64,000 bases of DNA, from NCBI GenBank assembly GCA_936432065.2, contig OW386285.2, forward strand, positions 175,379,984-175,443,983, given 5' to 3'. The first letter of the stretch is position 1. Every line of letters begins with the position of its first letter. The translations under genes were made by a program, and so were the position numbers. The notes under the pieces were generated by a model. That model ran no database searches. It was not told where the DNA came from and saw nothing but the letters and a program-made list of their open reading frames with translations. Positions 22,117 through 33,414 of the stretch are shown in pieces. This DNA comes from Rutpela maculata. Lineage: Eukaryota; Arthropoda; Insecta; Coleoptera; Cerambycidae.

Positions 22117-23706
22117 ATGGTCATGTGTTTTGCACCAACCTGCAAACATTACAGCACAAGTCATACATGTAAATTTTTTGTTTTTCCGAAGGATAGAAAG
22201 GAATTAAGAAAGTGGATTAAATTAATAAGGTAGATACCATAAACATGGTTATTTTTTCATAAACTTCTTGACATGTATTGGAAAATGTTTTAGGCGGAAA
22301 GACAGAGAACCTGGTAAACATTCCCGTATTTGTAGTTGTCATTTCATTAATGGTGATCGAAGCAATGGACCAACAATTTTTGATTTCAATGTGGCAAAAA
22401 AATTCGAGAGTTCGGAACAGAAAAGCAAAATTAAAAGGTAAACATGTAAATTTATTTATTGTATGTAAAGTAAAATAGTGATATCACAGGGTGAAGACTA
22501 TCGAAGCAGCTGACAGTGAAGCCGGGCCATCGGGTTTACAGAGACAAATATTAGGCAATATAACAAATAAAGAAGAAAGTATGACTTCAATTGAAGTGGG
22601 TACCACAGCACCATCTGAAACAAGTGCCGAGTCAGAAGTCGAGGCAGAAACCCCTTCAGAGGCAGAAACTCCTTTCGAGGTATAAACTTCTGCCGTGGTA
22701 GACACTTCATCCAAAGTAGAAACTTCTTCCGAGGCTGCTCAAGTACAGTTTATAGCCATGTTGAATGCGGAAAACTATTTCCTTAAGGACGAAGTTAATA
22801 AGTTGAAAAATGACATAGAAAATTTAAGCAAAAGTTTCTCATTTCGCCACATTGAAAACAATGCTCATTTAATAACTGTTCATACAGGCCTTCCAAGTAA
22901 AGAAATATTTTTAGCTTTATTCTCCCTGTTTGAACATCGAAAGTTAAATTATTTTGCAGGGTGGCAAGTCGTGAAGATACCAAAAATTGACCAGTTATTA
23001 CTTACTCTGATGAAATTAAAGTTAAATTTATTAAATGATGACTTGGCTTTAAGGTTTAATGTCAGCCGCGAAACAGTATCAAATGTTTTTAAAACATGGT
23101 TATTTGCGTTGCACGAAATATTATTTGAACAACTCATGAAGGATATTCCGTCACGGAATAAAAATAAAATGTGTATGCCTACTTCCTTCAGTTCTTTTAC
23201 GAACTGCAGAATTATTGTTGACTGTACCGAACTAAGTACGATTCATCCAATAAATATATAAACACAGAAACACTTTAAAAGGTCTCGTAGGAGTGGCACC
23301 AAATGGGGTGGTGACCTTCGCAAGCAAGTTGTATCCCGGTTCAACTTCTGATAAAAAAATTACTGAGCATTGTGGAATCACTAAACAGTTGTCGGCAGGA
23401 GATTTAGTCCTTGCAGACAAAGGTTTCTTAATCTCCGATGTGTTACCAGAAGGTGTCTCTCTGAATTTACCACCTTTCTTAACCACACCTCAGTTTACTG
23501 CTGCACAAGTTGTGAGGACGAGGACAATCGCTAGAGCACGGATTCATGTAGAACGGGCCATAAGACGCATAAAGTGTTATGAAATTTTGTCTGCGATACC
23601 AGCCACATTAATGCCACATGCATCTGTGGTTTTTCAAGTCTGCGCAGCACTTACCAATTTGCATTTTCCTCTAATAAAGGAAGTTGAAAATCTGTACGAT
23701 TATTAG
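22117..23706 (+). pseudogene. THAP-HTH-DDE transposase (ISL2EU type), nonsense and deletion
   Basis: Three exons: 22117-22229, 22294-22437, 22490-23706, with GT...AG borders whose phases fit. Exons 1-2 encode a THAP zinc finger (CFAPTCKHY...FPKD...WIKLI, then CSCHFINGDRSNGPTIF) that would bind the element's ends. Then come an acidic Glu/Thr/Ser linker, a coiled stretch, a helix-turn-helix (LALRFNVSRETVSNVFKTW) and a DDE_4-type catalytic domain: Asp in VDCTE, Asp in ADKGF, Glu in HVERAIRRIK. Breaks: an in-frame TAA at 22683-22685 in the linker, and a small deletion with frame change near 23240-23270 between the first Asp and LVGVAPNG. The catalytic triad survives in pieces but no full-length protein can be made. 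Confidence 0.85.
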
Positions 23707-26403
23707 GGTAATGTATATTTTTTATTTCTATTTTACATAATACAAGAAATTAGACAGGTTGGTTTTTAAATAGTTCTCGTTACTACAAAATATCATTTCA
23801 TACCTAAAAACATATAAACTAAAACAAAAATGTTAAATATGTTATTATATAGTTAAAAAGTTTTGGGAAAAATGTCTTTGTTTTCAAAACTTTTAAAGTT
23901 TTTCAATATATTGGACATGTTTTACGTATAAAAAAAGCCTTCAAGTTTTGTAAATGAAAAATTATATAATCTATTTAACATTTTTGTTTTAGTTTGTGTA
24001 TTTTCAAGTGTCAGGTAATATTTTGTAGTAATCAGAACTATTCAAAAACCAATCTGTGATCCATTTGGCGCGGCATTTTATTAAACATTTTTGTACGATC
24101 AAGCTGAGCTCATTTACAAGACTTGTTTCATTGACAGTTTCATTTACTGTTCCAGAATGGTACGTTTACTGTACAGCTAAATGGTAAATAGTTATTGTTC
24201 TGAATTCAATAGCTGTCAAGATGCCAACTTTGAGATATTTTATACTATTTTTCTTTATTAATTTTGGCTCAATTCTACAAAATAGTATATTAAACATTCA
24301 GATTGATAAGGATATGTTACCTGTCAAAGCAATGTTTGTAGACTAAGCGAAACAAAATCTCCAATTTTGTCTGACATCAGTAAAACCTTAACAATCATGC
24401 TGGTTATATTTTTTGCACGATTAAGAAAAATTTCAGTAAGATGTTGAAATATTTACAAGCTACCGGGTTCACCAGAATAGTTAAGTAATGTACTTACCTA
24501 CTTACCGTTCAGTTGAACAACTCTTGTAAGTAAACTAATTTGCTTGATCCTACAAAAAGATTATCATGTAATGATCGTTAAGGTATTTACCGATTTTAGA
24601 CAATGTTGGACTTTACTTCGCTTAGTCTCTAAACATTGTCTTTGACCGGTAAATTGTCCTTTCCGATCTTAATGCTTAATAGGTATCTATTAAAAAAGCC
24701 TTAATTTAGGTTAGCGATCTCAGAGAAAAATTCCATTAAATTAGATTTATATAAGCTGCCTTTTAGAGTGAGATGCTTGCATCTCCACTGCTTTAAATGT
24801 TCGTTGAAATCGTTTTGCTTAAGAAACTGTTTCTATTCCGTGAACGAATATTTAAATTCAAACAATTTTACAGATTTATTGTGAAGTACTTCTATATTCT
24901 TTAATTAATGTAATTTAGCACCTATATTATATTCTATTTTTTTCTAATTTTGACATATAAAGTGACACTTTTCAAAACTGACTTAAGTGTCAAAACGTCC
25001 TACTTTATGTAACCAGTTATTATGAAAAGTAACATTTTACGTAACTGGTGAGGAAAAGTTCGTTATGTCATCAATTAGGAAAGATAAAAACAACTCTCAA
25101 AAAGATAAAGAAACAATGTTTATTCAACACAAAATGGAATATTAAGTCCATAAAGTGGAAGCTTCTAAATTCTTCTTTCCTTCATAATACGCTAACAAAA
25201 CCTTTTCACCTTATGTTATCCAATTGGGATTTCAAATAATATAATATTGTATTTTGGGTAAATAACGTCTGTCAATTTTGACATTAAAATTATAATGTGT
25301 GATAGCAGCAAATGTAACTATGAAAAAGATTACTTATTTTTTAAGATCTTTACATATACCTATTTCATTTGTTTAAATTGTTTTTAGACTTTTAAAATTA
25401 GAAAAAATCATGTATGTAATAAGTTTCGAAAGACAATCTTGTGTAACTCGTGTTATTTTGCGGGATCTCGCTTCACTCGTCCCGCAAATTCAACTCGTTA
25501 CACAAAATAACGTCTTTCGTAACTGGTTACATAAATAGCTATTATATGCCTACTTTAACGTATTTGTTCTTATTTATTTATTCTTTCTTCTTGCATTGTT
25601 TCTACTTATATTTAAGGTCCTGAATCTGTAATTTATTATTTTGTTTGTAAAATTGTATTGTGTGTATTTTTTATATACTGTACTGTTATTTTGACCTGCT
25701 ATAAATGTATGCTGTATGTGACGTAGTTAATAAAGTTCTATTCTATTCTGTGAATATTTGTTTCATGAAAATAATGCATTTATTTGCTTATATGAATCAT
25801 AAGATTCTTGATTCAAAACATATTTAATCTGCGTGTGAAGGTCGTCTCTGGCTAGCTACCCTTGAGCCGGGGTTTGCAAATAAGTGATTATAGAAAAAAA
25901 TGTAATCAAATACAGATCCTAATAAATCTAAAATTAAATGAAGCATTGAAAAATAGCTTATAATTGGCTGAAAGACATCTCAGTCGATGACCATTTGATT
26001 ATAGATAATAATATAATAATGAAATAGTTATTTTTACAATTATTTTTTATTTTCAGTCACCAATAATGAAATAGCTTATTTAAAATACAATACAATAATA
26101 AGTAAAATACAATACAATATAATATGTTAAAAATAAAATATGCTTGTGGGTTTACAAAGCTTAAACAAACGTGTAATTAAAATGTACGACAGATGTATTT
26201 ATATGTATGTATATAATCAATAAAGAACTATTATTATTATTATTAGCTCATAATTTTACCAAGCAACATGTTTTTGGAAACTAATAAAATTATTTTATGA
26301 TATTATCAACGCCCCTGGGACAGTATAGCTGACAATATACCTTGCCTATTTTTCCTCAAATATAAAAAAAAAACAATTTATTTTATGAATTCAGTATTTA
26401 GTT
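23707..26403. other. Gene-free interior of the ISL2EU-type element
   Basis: No coding sequence. Contains a candidate short inverted-end element (25004-25535, TTTATGTAACCAGTTA ends) and two LINE-like 3' tails on the plus strand: AATAAAGTTCTATTCTATTC near 25730-25750 and AATAAAGAACTATTATTATT near 26218-26245. The tails suggest that tiny 5'-truncated LINE insertions enlarged the element. Confidence 0.45.
25004..25535. repeat. Candidate MITE with 16-bp inverted ends
   Basis: TTTATGTAACCAGTTA at 25004-25019 is exactly inverted at 25520-25535. The interior has a second hairpin around GCGGGATCTCGC...GTCCCGC (about 25440-25510). No target-site duplication confirmed. Confidence 0.5.
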
Positions 26404-28478
26404 TTATACATCATCAAACGTATTGGAAATTATATAGGATAAATACTCCTGCAGATAAAAGGTTTGTAAATGTTCCAAGTTTACTATCCAATTCTCGTCC
26501 TTGTCAACTTTAACCAGGATATTTTCTCGAGGAGTCCAAATAAATAAATGGCATAGTTCCCGATTACAAATGGTCAAATTTCCTTGAATCTGGTGGTAAT
26601 ATTCGTGTTTTTTATTCACTATCACTTCTCCATCTCCATCAACATAAACAATATACGAGTGATCCGTTTGTAATTCTACACTCATTAATTTATCTCTAAA
26701 TTTGTAGGGGCACTTTATCTCTATGATAGCATTGTTTCCAACAAGACCATCTGGGCTACTCCCAAGGAAACCGCACTCACTCAGCCATAGCCCTGTTGGC
26801 ACGACTTCAAGTTTGGTCTCTTCTGTAAATTCTCTGATGGCCTGGCCTTCGTTGATGTTACCCCATTGCACAGCCTTGATGTTTTCTAGACTGTAGAAAC
26901 CTGTCGAATTAAAAAAAGTATATTGTAATGTAAAATTATATAGTCGTCAATTTAAAGTGAGCAGTGCCGTGAAAGTAATTCGACAATTTCTCCTACGTCC
27001 CTGAACCGATTAAAAAAATTTTTTTATGGATTTTCAGAGACAACTTTATAGAATGGTACTAGGCCATTGGAAACCAAAGAAAAGAAAACATTTTTTTCTC
27101 AATAGTCTAAGTACCATTCTGCAAAGTTGTCTTTAACAGCCTATAAAAAAAAAATTGTATCGGTTCAGGGATGTAGGAGCAATTGTGGAATTACGAAATC
27201 ATTTTCTTAAGCACGGCACCACCACTCTTCAGACAGCGAAATCAGCAATAAATCTCATACTTCCCTCCTGATTTCAACTGTAATACCCTGAATTAATTCA
27301 ACTATATAAGTATACTGAGTGATTAGTAACAATCCTTAAAATCTTTACAGAATTCATTCTATGAATATGAAATTTAAAAATTAATTTTGCTTAACATTTC
27401 CTGTTCAGCAGAAGAAAATAACAATTTTTTCTAAAGTAAATATATGGGCAACTACTGTATCTTCTATTAATCACAGAAACAGTTCGTATACCAAATCTAA
27501 CTGCAACTTTTAATACCCCACAAATTACTTTATGCATCTACTTGTTGTATGTAAAGTTTAGTCCCATTTCATAGTATTACTTAATAGAACAAAAAAAATT
27601 GTAAAGTACAAAGTGCATAAAAAAATTTTTACATACCAGTTAATCGTTTATACAATGATTGGGGGTATTTCTTTCTACTGACGGCTGCCAAAACAGCACC
27701 AAAATTACTTCCTGTCAGCCTATTTTTGCGGCATATCAGCCAGTTTTCATTTTTTGACTGACCCACTGTTATGGCACAAACTTTTTTAATCGTTTCTTGA
27801 GATAGCTTCATTTTGTCAAGAAAGCACTTCTGCTTATCCTCTGCTGCCAAATATGTTTCCGAAAAAATAAATTCTTCTACGTCTGGAATCAGATCGAGTA
27901 CAACTGTTGGCTCGGGGCCTAGGAGCCACGTGAAACCAACAGCAGTACCAAACTGTTGCAGAGTTGTGCGGAAATTTGTTATCTCTGCCTCTGATAATTT
28001 TGTATCACAAGATACGTGACTTTTCCCTACATAAATGTCATCAATGGTCTTGACCTCTTCTTCCTTACTTTTTTTGGCAGCCCATTGACATTCTACGTCG
28101 GTAACTGAGATGTTATGGTGACCAAATATACAGAGAGCGGCAACGTGGTGACACAGATACTGACCCCTGGGACATGTACAGGATGCATCCTTTATTTCTC
28201 CATCCTTGAAGAGGTTAACCTATAAATAACATGCATGAAGCAGTTCTAAAAATTAACACGCTAATAAATATATTACTTACCTCAACATTGTAAATGCGAT
28301 CTCTCATACTAGCATGAACTTCTCCCCTTATTAAAAGTAACTCAGGTACAAAATGAAACGATTTAATGTGGTTAGATTCCACTGCATTTTCACCTCTTGC
28401 TATCAATCTTTTCTCATCAGCCTTGGAAAAGAAATTTACGATGGCGCTGAGTTTCAGGACATGCTTCGTCTGAGCCAT
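26404..28478 (-). CDS. SWIM zinc finger - YqaJ nuclease protein of the ISL2EU-type element
   Basis: Three minus-strand exons, 28478-28281, 28219-27637 and 26900-26404, joined by GT...AG introns with phases that fit, give a 425-residue protein with no stop or frameshift. Exon 2 begins with a SWIM-type finger (CTCPRGQYLCHH), and its end (NRLTGSNFGAVL) is the usual lead-in to YqaJ. Exon 3 holds the lambda-exonuclease-like YqaJ core: SPDGLVG, IEIKCPY and EYYHQIQGNL, with the Asp, Glu-x-Lys and Gln of the family. YqaJ proteins are Mg-dependent exonucleases/recombinases. In ISL2EU elements the partner protein accompanies the transposase; its role in transposition is not established. Intron 2 contains a MITE (26964-27219). 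A 5' UTR exon may exist (TTTACAG just before the ATG). Confidence 0.85.
26964..27219. repeat. Foldback MITE in intron 2 of the YqaJ gene
   Basis: Ends GTGCCGTG...CACGGCAC. The arms match over most of the element (CTGAACCGAT..., GACAACTTT...), with centre near 27085. Flanking duplication unclear. Confidence 0.7.
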
Positions 28479-28506
28479 TATGGTACTGTAAACAATCAAA
28501 TTTTTA

Positions 28507-28583
28507 TTTTATTACAGTAAAAAAAATAAAATAAATATATATTTATTTTATTACAGTAAAAAAAATAAAATAAATATATATAG
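28507..28583. repeat. Tandem duplication, about 44-bp unit
   Basis: TTTTATTACAGTAAAAAAAA and the following ATAAAATAAATATATA stretch occur twice in a row upstream of the YqaJ start. Probably slippage. Confidence 0.7.
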
Positions 28584-28640
28584 TATATACAGAAAGTTAC
28601 GCTTTTTAATGTTTTAGAAAGTTTTATTAAAACTTAAACT

Positions 28641-28676
28641 CGACACGTGTTTCAGCTTCTTTAGACCCTCGTCAAG
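28641..28676 (-). ncRNA. Degenerate hammerhead motif of a Penelope-like remnant
   Basis: On the minus strand: CTTGACGA, a GGGTCT...AAGC stem region, then GAAACACGTGTCG. GAAA plus the palindromic CACGTG helix III and a GTC triplet match Penelope-type hammerheads. The first box reads TTGACGA instead of CTGACGA. No Penelope coding sequence adjoins it. Confidence 0.45.
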
Positions 28677-28699
28677 AGTAAAAACTAAGTAAGTAATAC

Positions 28700-29412
28700 T
28701 AGTAATACGAGTAATACTAAGTTTAAAATTAAGTTGCTAGTAGGTGTATATATATGAGACTTATAATTTATGAAATGGGATTGTGATGGGATTAGCCTAA
28801 ACCTTACAATTCTACCTGGGGATTACTAAAAGCAATAAAATAAATTAAAATTAGAAATAGAATGCCTAATTTACCATAAAATATATGCAAATATACTGCA
28901 CAGTTCCTTGAATTTTAACAACCTTATCTAAAATGTTAGAACCCATGGAGATCTGCTGTTCGTTTGTTACGTTTTTATTATTTTTTACAGCCTTCATTAT
29001 TTCTAATTCTGATCTGTTATTGTTACAAGGATCTATGTTATAGAATAAATTAACTACCTATACTAATATTGTCTTCGAATTGAATATTACTTAGAGTTCA
29101 CTGCTAATTGGGTATTTACCGCTAATAACTCTACCTCTTGCTTGTTATGTAAATTAGGGGAATATTTTAGACCTTTTTCTAAGTTCTTTATTACTTATTA
29201 GAAATAAAAATTGTGGAACTGATACACATAACCTAACTATCCTTGTTTACATTGAATTATTTGCAACAAGGTCATGTAATTCTTGAAAATTAAGTTTTTA
29301 ATAGATGCACTATGTCTATGGGGATATGTGAAGCCACTTACCGCAAATATCCAATGAAAATATAAATATATTAATCACTTTCAAAAACTCTCTTATGCAA
29401 AAACACATACAA
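28700..29412. other. No recognisable gene; right arm of the ISL2EU-type element
   Basis: AT-rich, without open frames of note. It lies between the YqaJ gene and the right terminal repeat, and may include the gene's promoter on its left side. Confidence 0.4.
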
Positions 29413-29488
29413 CTTTATTTTGTTTGGAACGCGGACCATTACCTATCTCAACAAAATGGCGGTCGTGACGACATCACTTGCGGAGTCA

Positions 29489-30435
29489 ATTCACTGCACA
29501 TGTTGACCAACTCGTCTAATTTCCAAACTTTGCAACAATTAAATACCTATAATATAATAATCATAACGTTGTTTTCATTATCTTTTATGTTAAACCTACT
29601 TCCACTGAATATAAATCATCTTTATTAGGTTGTTTCGTAGTCTACAATATTTAAAAAATGCCAAATTATGCAATTTGTCAATCACTGCTGCCAACTCTTC
29701 TAGTAAACTGAGAGTTGGAAACAGTGTTTGACAAATTGCATAATTCGACATTTTTTAAATATTGTAGACTACGAAACAACCTAATAAAGACTATTTATAG
29801 TCAATGGAAGCAGGTTTAACATTAAAGATAATGAAAACGATGTTATGACAGTGAATTACAGTGATACCATTATACTGTGCGCCATGACACTTTTTACTGA
29901 ACTTTCTTTCGTGCAAATCGTCAATTGACGATTTGCACGAAAGAAAGTTCAGTAAAAAGTGTCATGGCGCACAGTATAATGGTATCACTGTAATTCACTG
30001 CACATATTGACCAACTCGTCTAATTTCCAAACTTCGCAACAATTAAATACCTATAATATAATAATCATAACATCGTTTTCATTATCTTTAATGTTAAACC
30101 TGCTTCCATTGAATATAAATAGTCTTTATTAGGTTGTTTCGTAGTCTACAATATTTAAAAAACGTCGAATTATGCAATTTGTCAAACACTGTCTCCAACT
30201 CTCAGTTTACTAGAAGAGTTGGCAGCAGTGACTGACAAATTGTATAATTTGACATTTTTTAAATATTGTAGACTACGAAACAACCTAATAAAGATGATTT
30301 ATATTCAGTGGAAGTAGGTTTAACATTAAAGATAATGAAAACAATGTTATGATTATTATATTATAGGTATTTAATTGTTGCAAAGTTTGGAAATTAGACG
30401 AGTTGGTCAACATGTGCAGTGAATTACAGTGATAC
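29489..30435. repeat. Palindromic satellite: rest of unit 2 and most of unit 3
   Basis: Continues unit 2 from the AT at 29489 (TTCACTGCACATGTTGACC) to the junction palindrome CGTCAATTGACG at about 29918-29931. Unit 3 then runs to 30435, where the LTR retrotransposon begins. Both units show the same palindromic arms and centre as unit 1, with scattered substitutions. Confidence 0.9.
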
Positions 30436-30964
30436 TGAAATACACCGTACCTAGGTACATTATTTTTCAAGAATTTTCTGATTTATTAATCTAATTTTAT
30501 TTATTTTTGGACTTTAAAATAATTCTATCTAAAGTTAAATCACAATTCCTAAATATTTCATGCATAATGTTATTTGAAATGCTTTTGCTCTAATAAATAG
30601 GGAAATATTAAATTAATTATTTAGGTAAAGCATATTTCGTACAGTATATAAATACATTTTAAAAACGTTCTAAAACATCAAAATCTTCACGCACGAAGTG
30701 TAACAGCTAGGGTGGAAATATAAACAAACAAAGTAGTACCGCAAACGATAAAGAACTCTATTGTAAATTAACGGTGTGTTACAAATCCATTGGGAAAGAA
30801 AGCCTTATCGAACCTGGAGGAATTTTAATAGCGAACGCTAGCTAAAGGGTATGTCGTAAGGGGATGACGTAAGCACGAAGCAGTTCCTTAATGCAAGTTA
30901 ACATAAGGAACTCGCGAGCATCGGGAACCATATAAAAACGCCGCGAAACCAGCCACAAGGGTCA
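30436..30964 (+). repeat. 5' LTR, first part (U3)
   Basis: Matches 42502-43030. Includes a TATA box near its end. The LTR continues at 38043 after the inserted LINE. Confidence 0.9.
30931..30964 (+). promoter_or_regulatory. LTR core promoter, cut by the LINE at the initiator
   Basis: TATAAAA at 30931-30937. The arthropod initiator TCAGTT of the intact LTR (43028-43033) is split here after TCA (30964) by the LINE. The 5' LTR promoter is thus separated from its own transcript. Confidence 0.65.
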
Positions 30965-31247
30965 TATAGTTCAACCAGCAGTCGGAGAGTACGGACCACC
31001 AGTGCAGTGCAGTAGTGCAGTAGTGTTGTGTCTACGATCCAAGCGAAGTGAACTACGAAGTGGCAGCCCCACATTGAAGTCGAAGAGGAGAAATATTAGA
31101 CGTCTTTTTTAAGACGCTAATATAGTAAAAGATAAATAAAGTCTCCCTCACTGGAGACACCATTTATTTTTACCTTTTCCTTCCTTTTCCCAGTTCATTC
31201 CCAACATTACTAATATATATTTTATTTCAGGAAGACAGGACAATACT

Positions 31248-32717
31248 GTGGAGGACAGTATGCCCGACCAAGGGGAAGACGGTACCTCTCAAAGAGGGAC
31301 CCCCAAACCCATGGAACAGGAGGACGGCAGAGATGAGTTTATCCGCAAGCTCGTCAATGAAAACAATGTGCTGAAAGCACAACTAGCAGAGATGACCCAA
31401 AGGATGGCTCAACTACGTGCCGACATGGCAAAACAGTTGGAGGTACAACGTACCCAAGTCGAGGAGCACCGTAGCCAACACGCAGAGCTACTGAAGGTAC
31501 TCGCAGCCATGAGAGCCGAAGGGGCCCCCCAGCCCCAAGCCCAGGCCCAAGCCCAGGCCCAGACCCAGGCCCAACCCCAGGCCCAGGCCCAGCCTCTGGC
31601 CCCCGCAGTGCAACCCGCACCAAAGGAGGCCCCAAAGAGGAAAGCCGACACTGAGGACAGTGACGGCGAATTCACCCTTGTCACCAGGACAAGGGCGAAA
31701 AAGGCGGCCAACCAGGAGTCCCAGGTGCAAACCAGCACCCAGGAGGCCCCAACCACCAGCCAGGCCAACCAGAGGGCCCCCAGGCCAGAAACCGGGGAAA
31801 ACAAGACGCCCAAGATCCCACCAGTGATCCTCCGCAAGGCGGAGACATGGTCGGCTGTCCGGCAGAGGCTGGTCGAGACAGGCGTCAAATTCACCAAGGC
31901 CAGGACCGTGCGAGAGGGGATCGCCATCGAGCCCCAAACGCCCGAGGACTACAGGCGTATGACGAGGATGTTCGCGCAGGAAAAGCGCGAATACCACACA
32001 TACGCCCTGCCCGAAGACAGACTACTGAGGGTAGTCATCAGAGGTATCCCAAGCGGAGTAACCTCTGACGAGGTCAAGGAGGACCTCCAAACCCAGGGCT
32101 TCGCACCAGTCTCCGTCCACAGGATGACATCAAGGAGGACAAAACAAGAGATCCCCCTGATGTTGGTTCAGGTCCCCCACAGTGAGGAGAAAATCCTATC
32201 GGTGAACCGCTGCTGTTCACTGGTGGTCCGCACTGAGAGGCAGAAAGCCGCCCTGGCAATCGCACAGTGTCACCGCTGTCAGCGATTCGGCCATGCCCAG
32301 GGGAGATGCACCGCACAGGCCAAGTGTGTGAAGTGCGCTGAACCACACCACTCCGGGGACTGCGAGAAGCCCCGAAATGTACCGGCGAAGTGTGCCAACT
32401 GCCAGGGGGCACATCCAGCCAGTTACAGAGGGTGCCCCAAGTACCCCAAGAAGACGGCGGCGGCGAAACCAGCCCCCGCAGCCAAGCCAACCCAGTCCGG
32501 TGCTGCCCCTAAAAAGGCAACACCCACAACTGGAGGCCTGAGCTACGCCAGGGTAGCTCAGGGCAAGGCAGGGAAGGGACAGAACCCAGGCCCAGCCCCC
32601 AGGCAGCAGGCACCCGCTGAGGCCCAAAACCTCACCGCGGTGCTTGCACAAATGCAACAGATGTGCTCAGCAATGAGCGCATTTTTTGCACAAATGCCAG
32701 CATTTACTAATGTATAA
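31248..32717 (+). CDS. LINE ORF1, gag-like RNA-binding protein
   Basis: 489 residues in one frame. The N-terminus has a predicted coiled coil (about residues 28-85, ENNVLKAQLAEMTQRMAQL) followed by a low-complexity QA-rich tract, a linker, a conserved core (TWSAVRQRLVETGVKF to VVIRGIPSGVTSDEVKEDL, about 200-300), then zinc knuckles (CHRCQRFGHAQGRC, CVKCAEPHHSGDC, CANCQGAHPASYRGC, about 342-405). The central part resembles the RNA-recognition-like domain of jockey ORF1. It packages element RNA into cytoplasmic particles. The stop codon overlaps the ORF2 start as TAATG, a configuration known from the silkworm SART1 LINE to allow termination-reinitiation. Confidence 0.9.
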   Translation: MEDSMPDQGEDGTSQRGTPKPMEQEDGRDEFIRKLVNENNVLKAQLAEMTQRMAQLRADMAKQLEVQRTQVEEHRSQHAELLKVLAAMRAEGAPQPQAQAQAQAQTQAQPQAQAQPLAPAVQPAPKEAPKRKADTEDSDGEFTLVTRTRAKKAANQESQVQTSTQEAPTTSQANQRAPRPETGENKTPKIPPVILRKAETWSAVRQRLVETGVKFTKARTVREGIAIEPQTPEDYRRMTRMFAQEKREYHTYALPEDRLLRVVIRGIPSGVTSDEVKEDLQTQGFAPVSVHRMTSRRTKQEIPLMLVQVPHSEEKILSVNRCCSLVVRTERQKAALAIAQCHRCQRFGHAQGRCTAQAKCVKCAEPHHSGDCEKPRNVPAKCANCQGAHPASYRGCPKYPKKTAAAKPAPAAKPTQSGAAPKKATPTTGGLSYARVAQGKAGKGQNPGPAPRQQAPAEAQNLTAVLAQMQQMCSAMSAFFAQMPAFTNV

Positions 32718-33414
32718 TGTTGTTTCAGGTCAAACCAGGGTTCCTGCAGGTCGCATCGTGGAATGTCAACGGACTGCGAGAGAGAAAACTCGAGGTAGAG
32801 GAACTCCTCGCCAGGGGCGACATAGACATCATGGCACTGCAGGAAACGAAGCTGCGACCAGACCAGGCTATCAACTTCCCAGGCTACCACGTATACAGGA
32901 AGGACTGGACGGGGCCATACAGACGAGTAATGAGAGGAGTAGCCCTGCTAGTGAAGACGAGCATCGCACACCACCCGATCCTACTCCCAGAGACGGAGAA
33001 CCTGCAGGCCACAGCCATAGTAGTGTCCACGGCACGAAATGGCGACATCAGAGTGGTCTCCTGCTACCAGCCACCCAACAACATGCTGCTAGACGCAGAC
33101 CTGGACTTGGTTCTTCCCCCAGGGACCCAGACGGTTGCCATTGGCGACTTCAACGCTAAGTCCCCGGAATGGCACAGTAGGATCACAAACACTCGAGGAC
33201 GAGAGCTACTGCGATTCCTGGGACGACACGATGGCAACCTGCTGGTCCTTGGCCCGGAGGGACCGACCCATGACAATGGTGTTGGGAGGCCGGACGTTCT
33301 GGACATTGCGATGCTGAAGGAGATCCCCCTCGAAGCCGAAATCACCGCCATGATGGATGGTTCCACCGATCACAGCCCCATTCTCCTAGAACTAGGAGAA
33401 AAGGACGGTGAGAA
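32717..33414 (+). CDS. LINE ORF2, endonuclease part (interrupted)
   Basis: The start ATG overlaps the ORF1 stop (TAATG). The apurinic/apyrimidinic-type endonuclease is complete: ASWNVNGL, QETKL with the catalytic Glu, GDFNAKSPEWHS, and STDHSPILLEL with the catalytic Asp-His. It nicks target DNA for target-primed reverse transcription. The frame is cut at 33414 by a 2,023-bp solo LTR and would read only 11 LTR-encoded codons to a stop at 33448. Codon phase matches the RT part resuming at 35442 once one AGAA copy is discounted, so this was a single ORF2. Confidence 0.9.

Larger units (their letters stand above)
21788..29488 (+). mobile_element. ISL2EU-type DNA transposon, 7.7 kb, two genes
   Basis: Ends TGACTCCGCAAG...CTTGCGGAGTCA, with inverted similarity over about 75 bp (including GCCATTTTG and CGCGTTCCAAACAAA). 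It is flanked by AT on both sides; excising it with one AT restores the satellite unit sequence (GTAATTCAC). It encodes a THAP/HTH/DDE transposase rightward (22117-23706) and a SWIM-YqaJ protein leftward (26404-28478). A convergent pair of an IS5-like transposase and a YqaJ nuclease is the hallmark of the ISL2EU group within the PIF/Harbinger-related superfamily. The transposase is broken; the partner gene looks intact. Interior spacers contain younger MITEs. Confidence 0.85.

Noticed and set aside
31354..32890. Long GC-rich open frames on the minus strand over LINE ORF1 and the ORF2 start
   Set aside because: They are antisense shadows of a high-GC coding region with Gly/Leu/Trp-rich low complexity and no domain. 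The plus-strand ORF1 and ORF2 explain the sequence.
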